8,897 nt of DNA from CAZLMF01 sp964560565. Its GTDB lineage: Bacteria > Bacillota > Clostridia > Oscillospirales > Ruminococcaceae. The DNA lies in contig CAZLMF010000063.1 of assembly GCA_964560565.1 (NCBI GenBank), positions 1 to 8,897 on the forward strand. The letters are read 5' to 3'. Below are positions 1 to 5,633 of this stretch, piece after piece (the first letter of the stretch is position 1; every line of letters starts with the position of its first letter). The position numbers and the translations under genes were made by a program. A model generated the notes under the pieces. It did no database searches and was not told the origin of the DNA. It saw only the letters and a list, made by a program, of their open reading frames with translations.

Positions 1-8
1 TTGAAAAT

Positions 9-1001
9 CTACTGCTTAGTTATCGGTAAGCTTAGATTGGAAATATCAACGAGAGTTGCTCCGGAATAATAGTGCAACAAGATTTGGTCGTATGACATTT
101 TATCCTGTGCTAAGGTATTTGCGCCGTATTGGCTAAGCCCCACTCCATGACCATAACCCTTTGTAGTGAACACAAAGGTATTTTCTGCAAAGGTAACTTC
201 AAAATTTGCTGAACGAAGCCCTAGTTTAGAGCGCAACTGAGAACCGGTCAACGTCTTATCACCGACAGCAATTTGGGTTACAGAGCCTGAATATGAGCGG
301 TCACTTATTTTGAACCAGTTTGCAGGGCTATCGGGCAGCACAAGATCGGGGAAGTTGTCAATTAAAAGAGTCTGCATTTCCTCACTGGTGAAGCTCACTT
401 GCGCTAAAAAATCGGGGGAAGTTAAATCTCCTGCGCTGACAGTTGGCGTAAGGTATGATATTTCCGAACCCCAAACCACAGATGCACTTTCAGTAATCCC
501 GCCTGATATGGCATGGAAAGCAGCATTTATTGGTATACTGTCATAAACAAGCACCTTATTTACAACCTCATCCACAAGGGCTGCAACTTTCTTTTGGTTG
601 GAATCATAGTTTTCACCGTAAAATTCCTTTGCATCCTCGGCTGTAAAGAACGCTTGATACTTTTCGGGGTTGTTTGAAAAATCCGCCCCCTTTAGCTCTT
701 TGGTTGGCGAGAGATACTCATTTAGTTTTAGCTTTATCGCATAGGTATTTGCAGCGACTGCCTGAGCCTTGATTGCCTCATTGTGATAACTTACTGGTAT
801 TTCCGCAAGAACTGCGCCTATGACATAATCACGCTGCGAGTAAGTGATTATTTCTCCTGTTTCCTCATCGAGGACGTTAAACACAATTGAAGTTTCGTCC
901 GGCTTTTTCTCATGAGTGCTCCCTTTACCCAATAGAGAAACTGAGGGAATTGCAAGCATCAGCAAACCAAAAATTGCAACAACCGCAAAGTATTTTTTCA
1001 T
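9..1001 (-). CDS. spoIID: Stage II sporulation protein D (SpoIID) family peptidoglycan lytic transglycosylase
   Basis: A 330-residue protein close to the usual length of SpoIID (about 340). SpoIID is a membrane-anchored enzyme that cleaves glycan strands during engulfment of the forespore, working with SpoIIM and SpoIIP. Seen here: a short basic N-terminus and a hydrophobic signal anchor (about residues 4-25), then the SpoIID domain from about residue 45 to the end. The signature block DYVIGAVLAEIP (58-69) holds Glu67, which aligns with the family's catalytic glutamate. It is followed by KAQAVAANTYA (78-88), FHAISGG (162-168) with T170/E171 and VWG (176-178), and the C-terminal GYGHGVGLSQYGA block (282-294). 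The family usually has Arg in the AVAARTY block; here it is Asn85. ATG at 1001 is preceded by a GAAAGG-type Shine-Dalgarno about 11 nt upstream. It is divergent from citrate synthase and sits alone on this strand within the window. No confident sporulation-sigma promoter was found. A SpoIID paralogue (amidase enhancer LytB-like) is possible but less likely. Confidence 0.9.
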   Translation of the reverse strand: MKKYFAVVAIFGLLMLAIPSVSLLGKGSTHEKKPDETSIVFNVLDEETGEIITYSQRDYVIGAVLAEIPVSYHNEAIKAQAVAANTYAIKLKLNEYLSPTKELKGADFSNNPEKYQAFFTAEDAKEFYGENYDSNQKKVAALVDEVVNKVLVYDSIPINAAFHAISGGITESASVVWGSEISYLTPTVSAGDLTSPDFLAQVSFTSEEMQTLLIDNFPDLVLPDSPANWFKISDRSYSGSVTQIAVGDKTLTGSQLRSKLGLRSANFEVTFAENTFVFTTKGYGHGVGLSQYGANTLAQDKMSYDQILLHYYSGATLVDISNLSLPITKQ

Positions 1002-1020
1002 TTTCGTAACAACCTTTCTC

Positions 1021-1038
1021 TTTTAAGTGCGCTTAAAA
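1021..1038. repeat. 7-bp inverted repeat in the spoIID leader
   Basis: Perfect arms TTTTAAG (1021-1027) and CTTAAAA (1032-1038) are separated by 4 nt (TGCG). The element lies just upstream of the SpoIID ribosome binding site, 20 bp from its start codon. It could be a small operator or a weak 5'-UTR hairpin. Short AT-rich inverted repeats also occur by chance, so function is not established. Confidence 0.35.
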
Positions 1039-1113
1039 TAGCAAATTCGATTTCATACAGGAGGGAAAATGCAACAAATATATATAAATAATTCATTAAA
1101 CCAAACAATCATC

Positions 1114-1142
1114 TTGACATTATATTTTCTATAATATATAAT
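1114..1142 (+). promoter_or_regulatory. Consensus SigA-type promoter of citrate synthase
   Basis: TTGACA at 1114-1119 and TATAAT at 1137-1142 are separated by exactly 17 bp, so both hexamers match the vegetative sigma consensus perfectly. The expected transcription start is around 1148-1150. That leaves a leader of only about 20 nt before the TTG start at 1171, just enough for the ribosome binding site. A second TATAAT at 1130-1135 is only 10 bp from the -35 and is probably not the functional -10. Confidence 0.8.
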
Positions 1143-1155
1143 TATATTCACATTG

Positions 1156-1162
1156 AAGGGAG
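1156..1162 (+). promoter_or_regulatory. Ribosome binding site that sets the citrate synthase start
   Basis: AAGGGAG lies 8 nt upstream of TTG at 1171. It falls inside the reading frame if translation is taken from the upstream TTG at 1153, which would sit almost at the predicted mRNA 5' end with no ribosome binding site. The 1171 start is therefore preferred. Confidence 0.7.
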
Positions 1163-1170
1163 TGGGCAAA

Positions 1171-2550
1171 TTGGAAAAAGCGGATATACTTCAGAGGCTT
1201 GGCGAAGAGAAAGCTCATACATTTACTAATCTATGTAAAGAGTTCGAGAAAAATAACCTTTTCGACCAAAGCTTGTACACAAAATATGACGTAAAGCGTG
1301 GGCTGAGAAATGCTGATGGCAGCGGTGTAATGGCAGGAATAACAAACATCTGCTGTGTACACGGCTATGTTATTAACGAAAGTGAGGTTCAGCCCATACC
1401 CGGTGAGCTTATCTACCGCGGTTATCACATACAGGACATTGTTGAAGGCAAGATCGGAGATAATAGATACGGCTTCGAGGAAACCGCTTATCTGCTGCTT
1501 TTTGGCGCGCTGCCAAATGCGGAGGAGCTTGAGGATTTTAACGAGCTTATGGATGCGTGCCGTTGCCTGCCGGACAACTTCACTGAGGACGTGCTATTAA
1601 AGCTGCCCTCACCAAACATCATGAACAAGATGGCGGCATCTCTGCTTGCGTTATACAGCACGGACAAAAACCCTGAAAATAACTCGCTTGAAAGTGAAAT
1701 GCGCAGAGCAATTCAGGTTATTTCCTGTCTGCCTTCCATTATGGTCAATGCTTATCAGGTCAAGCGCCGCATTTACGATAATATGAGCATGGTAATCCAC
1801 CCGATTAACTCGGGCGAGAGCCTTGCACAAAGCATTTTGTCAACCCTACGTGATGACAGGCAGTACACGGAGGAAGAAGCGAAGCTTCTTGATATGTGCC
1901 TTGTTCTTCATGCTGAGCATGGAGGAGGCAACAACTCAACATTTGCTTGCAGAACCCTAACATCATCCGGCACCGATGCATATTCCGCTTATTCAGCGGC
2001 AATAGGCTCCCTAAAGGGCCCTCGTCATGGTGGCGCCAATATAAAGGTTATGGAGATGCTCGACTACATAAAGGAAGGCGTTAGCAACTGGGGCGATGAC
2101 GGCGAGGTTGCGGATTTTCTGAACAAGCTTATAAAGGGCGAGGCAGGTGACCGCTCAGGCTTGATTTATGGCATGGGGCACGCTGTATACACTCTTTCGG
2201 ACCCACGCACAGTAATACTCAAAAAGCATGCAATTGAAGCTGCAAAGGGTACCGGGTACGAAGCTGAATTTAAGCTGCTTGACGCTGTTGAAAGACTAAC
2301 ACCTGAGGTGTTTGCAGCACACAGAGGCGACAGTAAGCAAATTTGTGCTAACGTTGATATGTATTCAGGTTTAGTTTACAAAATGCTTAACATTCCATCC
2401 GACCTATATACTCCGCTGTTTGCGGTGGCTAGAATGCCGGGCTGGTGCGCACACCGCATGGAGGAAATCATGACGGGCAAGCGTATTATCCGACCTGCAT
2501 ATAAGGCTATTACAAAGTCACGTGAGTATGTTTCAATTGCTAAAAGATAA
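1171..2550 (+). CDS. gltA: Citrate synthase (Si-type)
   Basis: A 459-residue protein that condenses oxaloacetate and acetyl-CoA to citrate and CoA in the cytoplasm, the entry to the oxidative or partial citric acid branch that supplies 2-oxoglutarate for glutamate. The family's catalytic blocks are all present: LHAEHGGGNNSTF with His247/His250, followed by LKGPRHGGAN; GMGHAVY with His337 followed by SDPR; and NVDMYSG with Asp396. The C-terminal FAVARMPGWCAHRMEE block is the typical CoA/dimer region. The N-terminal part has YRGYHIQDI and FEETAYLLLFGALP, both standard. The length (about 450-460) fits the longer form found in anaerobic Clostridia rather than the roughly 370-residue CitZ type. 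TTG at 1171 was chosen because of its AAGGGAG site and the position of the promoter; an upstream in-frame TTG at 1153 would add 6 residues. It is followed after 32 bp by a membrane protein gene. No aconitase or isocitrate dehydrogenase gene is adjacent. 2-Methylcitrate synthase activity cannot be excluded from sequence alone. Confidence 0.95.
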   Translation: MEKADILQRLGEEKAHTFTNLCKEFEKNNLFDQSLYTKYDVKRGLRNADGSGVMAGITNICCVHGYVINESEVQPIPGELIYRGYHIQDIVEGKIGDNRYGFEETAYLLLFGALPNAEELEDFNELMDACRCLPDNFTEDVLLKLPSPNIMNKMAASLLALYSTDKNPENNSLESEMRRAIQVISCLPSIMVNAYQVKRRIYDNMSMVIHPINSGESLAQSILSTLRDDRQYTEEEAKLLDMCLVLHAEHGGGNNSTFACRTLTSSGTDAYSAYSAAIGSLKGPRHGGANIKVMEMLDYIKEGVSNWGDDGEVADFLNKLIKGEAGDRSGLIYGMGHAVYTLSDPRTVILKKHAIEAAKGTGYEAEFKLLDAVERLTPEVFAAHRGDSKQICANVDMYSGLVYKMLNIPSDLYTPLFAVARMPGWCAHRMEEIMTGKRIIRPAYKAITKSREYVSIAKR

Positions 2551-2582
2551 ATAACTGACGAAAAAGAAAAGGAAGTTTTACT

Positions 2583-3482
2583 ATGAGGCTAGACCGCAGA
2601 TATGCGATGTATGTATACTGGTTTGTGTTGGTTGCTGCTATTGTTGCGAGAGTTTTGCAATTGGGCGCAGTAGTTGACTACCAAACTGGATTTTACATTC
2701 AAGACGGGATTCTGCCCTATGCATTAAAAATTATATTGATTAGCGGAATAGCAGTCATCAGCTTTATTATAGTTGCAGGCAGCTCAAAAAACGTGAGTGT
2801 TGCAGGCAGCAAGTTGGAATCTCCCTTTTTAGCCGACTTAGATAATTTATCTACATCTCTTTCCCCTGTGTTTTCAATTGCTGCAATGACACTTGTATTT
2901 GCAAGTGTTTTAAACGGAGTAATTGAATATAGGAGCTTAAGCGTTAGCGGTGGAGTTAATGCAGCCTTTGTAATTGAGTTTCTACTGATGCTATGCTCGG
3001 CGCTGGTATTCCTTAAAATTGCTGTTGCAAGGACTAGAGAGAGTGCTATTACAAGGTCGATGGGTTACTCCCTACTCATACCTGTGATATGGTACACCTT
3101 CCGCTCAACAATGCTATTTATGAGCTTTATCCAGATTACAAACATATCTGAGAACTTGCTAAAAATGCTAAGCTCACTTAGCACATTGTTATTCTTGATT
3201 TACCTTGCACGCTTTTTTGCAGGGATTGAGAAAAACAACACACGACCAATGCTTGCCATTTCGGGAATAGTTTGTTCCCTTATGTGTGCAGTTTCAACAT
3301 TACCAAGGTATATACTTCTGATTGTGGGCACTGTTGAAATGCGTCAAGCAATGGGAACGCCCAATATAACCGAGTTGATTTTTGCGGTGCTGGCAGCATC
3401 GGTTTCAGCTCTTTTGCTTGCTAAAAACAAACCCGTGATTTTACAAGCACAAGAGGGCAGCTCAGATGAGGGCAAGGACTAA
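2583..3482 (+). CDS. Uncharacterised multi-pass membrane protein
   Basis: A 299-residue, strongly hydrophobic protein that I do not recognise. About eight membrane-spanning segments can be read, at roughly residues 11-31, 46-66, 95-115, 126-148, 162-184, 192-214, 222-249 and 261-281. The C-terminal tail is short and hydrophilic, ending in a Ser/Glu/Asp/Lys-rich stretch. Positive charges cluster in the loops after segment 4 (ARTRESAITR) and after segment 6 (EKNNTR), suggesting these loops are cytoplasmic. No ATP-binding, protease or transporter signature was seen. ATG at 2583 has AAAGGAAG 7 nt upstream. The 32-bp gap to citrate synthase has no visible promoter or terminator, so co-transcription is likely. 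A link to citrate metabolism would be an inference from position only. A small integral-membrane sensor or an orphan Oscillospiraceae family are equally plausible. Confidence 0.85.
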   Translation: MRLDRRYAMYVYWFVLVAAIVARVLQLGAVVDYQTGFYIQDGILPYALKIILISGIAVISFIIVAGSSKNVSVAGSKLESPFLADLDNLSTSLSPVFSIAAMTLVFASVLNGVIEYRSLSVSGGVNAAFVIEFLLMLCSALVFLKIAVARTRESAITRSMGYSLLIPVIWYTFRSTMLFMSFIQITNISENLLKMLSSLSTLLFLIYLARFFAGIEKNNTRPMLAISGIVCSLMCAVSTLPRYILLIVGTVEMRQAMGTPNITELIFAVLAASVSALLLAKNKPVILQAQEGSSDEGKD

Positions 3483-3501
3483 AAAAATGTGCATTTATGT
3501 C

Positions 3502-3530
3502 TTTCAAATAAAGTGAATATGTGATATAAT
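3502..3530 (+). promoter_or_regulatory. Extended -10 promoter for the lipoprotein/two-component operon
   Basis: TGATATAAT (3522-3530) is a perfect extended -10 element (TGN followed by TATAAT at 3525-3530). Seventeen bp upstream is a weak -35, TTTCAA (3502-3507). The predicted transcription start is around 3536-3538, inside the large inverted repeat. It lies between the stop of the membrane protein gene (3482) and the lipoprotein start (3579), and should drive the downstream genes. Confidence 0.6.
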
Positions 3531-3559
3531 TGGTTAGATACAAATGTATCTAACCAATT
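3528..3559. repeat. Perfect 15-bp inverted repeat overlapping the promoter -10 and start site
   Basis: The arms AATTGGTTAGATACA (3528-3542) and TGTATCTAACCAATT (3545-3559) are exact reverse complements separated by only AA. The left arm begins within the last bases of the -10 hexamer, and the element covers the predicted transcription start, the classic place for a dimeric repressor's operator. GGTTAG/CTAACC half-sites resemble in outline those of DtxR-family metal regulators, but the spacing differs, so the regulator is unknown. A second reading is an AT-rich hairpin terminator for the upstream unit: the right arm runs into TTTT at 3558-3561. It has only 4 G/C pairs in 15, so it would be weak. 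Confidence 0.8.
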
Positions 3560-3566
3560 TTGTATG

Positions 3567-3573
3567 AGGGAGG
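3567..3573 (+). promoter_or_regulatory. Ribosome binding site that sets the lipoprotein start
   Basis: AGGGAGG lies 5 nt upstream of ATG at 3579. The in-frame ATG at 3564 overlaps this site and has no Shine-Dalgarno of its own, so translation should begin at 3579. That start also gives a textbook lipoprotein signal peptide. Confidence 0.75.
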
Positions 3574-3578
3574 CTGTT

Positions 3579-4889
3579 ATGAAGCTTAAAGCAATCCTTA
3601 TGTTACTTGCTTGTATGCTATTTTTCACGTCTTGCTCATATAATCTAGGTATAGAGGGTTTAATGCACCCCCCAAAGCTTACAGATGAACAGGAGCAAAT
3701 ATATACGGCACTAATTAAAGCAACGGGCAAGAACATTACGCTAAAGTATCCTAGGACAGGCGATTATCGTTCGGCATTTGTGCTTGTCAACATAGATGAT
3801 GAGCCTACTGAGGAAGCTCTTGTTTTCTACGAGATGTCGGCACTTACCGCAGATGATTCAGCACTTCGTATAAACGTACTTGACAAGGGCGAAAATGGCT
3901 GGGAGTCCGTATATGACCTTGCAGGGCTAGGCACTGATGTCGATAGAGTCGTTTTCTCGAAGCTTGGCACTTCATCGGATATAAGCGTCATAGTGGGCTT
4001 TACAATCCTTAGTCAAGCTGAGCGTGCTCTTAAAATATATTCCTATAACAACGGTATAATGACGGAAGTTCATACCGATAGCTATTCAGCGATGGATGTC
4101 GTTAATATCGACTCCGTTGACGGCAATGAGCTGTTACTGATACAAAACAATGCAGCGAGCGAAACGGCAAGGGCAAAACTGCTAAGGCAGTCAAGAGAAG
4201 GCGCTTTTATCGCAGAGGAGTCCGCTATGGACGCAAGTGCATTGGATTACACGGCGCTACTCAAGGGGAATCTTGGGGATAATACCGCTATTTACGTCGA
4301 TAGCAACAGAGGTGCCAACCAAATTGCAACGGAAATATTAGTGTATAAATACAGCAAACTTCGCAATCTTTTATACGGACAGGAGCAAAATCTATCCGAG
4401 AAAACCTTGCGTCCGGCAGGTATGGCGTCAATGGATATTGACCACGATGGCGTGATTGAAATTCCTATAACAAGCCCCTTCCCAGGATATGAAACCTACA
4501 CGAAGAACGAGCAAATCACAGCTACAAATTGGTATACCTATGAAGAAAATGATTTGGTACGCAAGTATCACAGCTATTACAATACCAGCAAGGGATATGT
4601 ATTTATGTTCCCCCAAAGGTGGCAGGGTACTGTTACAGTAAAGCTTGACAGTGATGCAGGCGAGCTGATTTTCTATAAATACGAGGGCGAAATCAACGAC
4701 AAAATGGTAGAGCTTATGCGAATTCGTACTGGGGATAAGGAAAAAGAAAACTCAGAAGAGCTGCGAAAGCGTGGTTATAAACAGATAGTTACTGGACGCG
4801 ACTACTGGGTAAAGTTAACCAAAAACGACAGTGAACCGCTTATTCTAACCATGAGCGAAGTGACATTCAACTTTATGCTTTTATATTGA
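3579..4889 (+). CDS. Putative lipoprotein upstream of a two-component system
   Basis: A 436-residue protein with a type II (lipoprotein) signal peptide: Lys at 2 and 4, a hydrophobic stretch at 5-16, and a lipobox FFTSC with the lipidated Cys at residue 19. It should sit on the outer face of the membrane. The mature part is hydrophilic and rich in beta-strand-like stretches. Three short acidic loops recur, each followed by a hydrophobic strand: NIDDEPTEEA (71-80), NIDSVDGNE (176-184) and DIDHDGVIE (286-294). The last is a DxDxDG calcium-loop motif, and the pattern resembles FG-GAP/VCBS beta-propeller repeats. That is a structural guess, as no family is recognised. The C-terminal about 100 residues (340-436) contain a YNTSKGYVFMFPQRW stretch that may be a separate small domain. 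It is first in the operon, 34 bp before the response regulator with no terminator between, suggesting it is an accessory sensor or a target of that system. Confidence 0.85.
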   Translation: MKLKAILMLLACMLFFTSCSYNLGIEGLMHPPKLTDEQEQIYTALIKATGKNITLKYPRTGDYRSAFVLVNIDDEPTEEALVFYEMSALTADDSALRINVLDKGENGWESVYDLAGLGTDVDRVVFSKLGTSSDISVIVGFTILSQAERALKIYSYNNGIMTEVHTDSYSAMDVVNIDSVDGNELLLIQNNAASETARAKLLRQSREGAFIAEESAMDASALDYTALLKGNLGDNTAIYVDSNRGANQIATEILVYKYSKLRNLLYGQEQNLSEKTLRPAGMASMDIDHDGVIEIPITSPFPGYETYTKNEQITATNWYTYEENDLVRKYHSYYNTSKGYVFMFPQRWQGTVTVKLDSDAGELIFYKYEGEINDKMVELMRIRTGDKEKENSEELRKRGYKQIVTGRDYWVKLTKNDSEPLILTMSEVTFNFMLLY

Positions 4890-4923
4890 AATTACACAAT
4901 AAAGACAGCAAGGAGGATAATTC

Positions 4924-5622
4924 GTGAAGAAGATTCTAGTATGCGAAGATGAAGAGGTTATCCGCGATTTTGTGGTAATCAACCTTAAACGAGCGGGCTA
5001 TACAGTTGTCGATGTTGACAGCGGTGAGCGTGCGTTGGAGGTTTTTGAAAAAGAGAGGGATTTTGATATTGCTTTGCTTGACATTATGATGCCGGGTATT
5101 GATGGGTTCACCGTTTGCAAAAAGCTGCGTGAAATGAGCAGCAATATCGGTATAATAATGCTTTCCGCAAAGTCACAGGAGATGGATAAAATATCAGGGC
5201 TTATGATAGGGGCAGACGACTATGTAACAAAGCCCTTTAGCACTTCGGAGCTTGTGGCGAGAGTAGATGCGATTTATCGACGCATAAGCACACCGGGCAC
5301 AAAAACAGAGGAAATGCCGGATATAGAATCAGGTCCCTTTGTTCTTAACTATAAAAGCCGTATTATCACCAAAAATGGTGAGATAGTCGACCTTACACAG
5401 GTTGAATATCAAATTATGGAGTACTTCCTCAGAAACCAAAAAACTGCTCTTGACCGCACAAGTATCCTAAATCATATTTGGGGCGACGGCTATTTTGGTG
5501 ATGATAAAATTGTTGACGTAAACATCCGCAGACTGCGAATGAAGATTGAGGATGAGCCATCAAACCCCCAATATATACTTACTATTTGGGGCTATGGATA
5601 TAAGTGGAATGTTGAAGAATAA
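4924..5622 (+). CDS. OmpR/PhoB-family response regulator
   Basis: A 232-residue two-domain DNA-binding response regulator of standard length. The receiver domain (about 1-120) has acidic residues E8/D9/E10, phospho-acceptor Asp53 in LLDIMMPG, Ser81 at the Thr/Ser switch position, Tyr100 and Lys103 in the YVTKPF motif. The winged-helix effector domain (about 130-232) has DLTQVEYQIMEYF, VDVNIRRLRMKIE (recognition helix region) and the closing TIWGYGYKW hairpin. The start is GTG at 4924, with a perfect AAGGAGG 7 nt upstream. The partner is the histidine kinase that starts 11 bp downstream. Phosphorylation by that kinase should promote dimerisation and binding to tandem sites at target promoters. 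Signal and regulon cannot be named from sequence; PhoP/WalR-like names would be over-reach. Confidence 0.95.
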   Translation: MKKILVCEDEEVIRDFVVINLKRAGYTVVDVDSGERALEVFEKERDFDIALLDIMMPGIDGFTVCKKLREMSSNIGIIMLSAKSQEMDKISGLMIGADDYVTKPFSTSELVARVDAIYRRISTPGTKTEEMPDIESGPFVLNYKSRIITKNGEIVDLTQVEYQIMEYFLRNQKTALDRTSILNHIWGDGYFGDDKIVDVNIRRLRMKIEDEPSNPQYILTIWGYGYKWNVEE

Positions 5623-5633
5623 GGAGATAGGAC

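Noticed and set aside
310..546. Plus-strand 78-residue open frame within spoIID
   Set aside because: It lies opposite the conserved SpoIID domain and has no recognisable product.
1130..1135. First TATAAT as -10 for citrate synthase
   Set aside because: Only 10 bp from the TTGACA; the second TATAAT at 1137-1142 has the ideal 17-bp spacing.
1153..1170. Upstream in-frame TTG (1153) and GTG (1162) as citrate synthase starts
   Set aside because: They overlap or precede the AAGGGAG ribosome binding site and lie within a few bases of the predicted transcript start; TTG at 1171 has proper spacing.
3564..3578. Upstream ATG at 3564 as lipoprotein start
   Set aside because: It overlaps the ribosome binding site and would put five extra residues, including acidic Glu, before a textbook lipoprotein signal peptide.
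3479..3736. Minus-strand 85-residue open frame across the palindrome
   Set aside because: It runs antisense through the lipoprotein signal-peptide region, shows no recognisable domain and no supporting ribosome binding site was identified.
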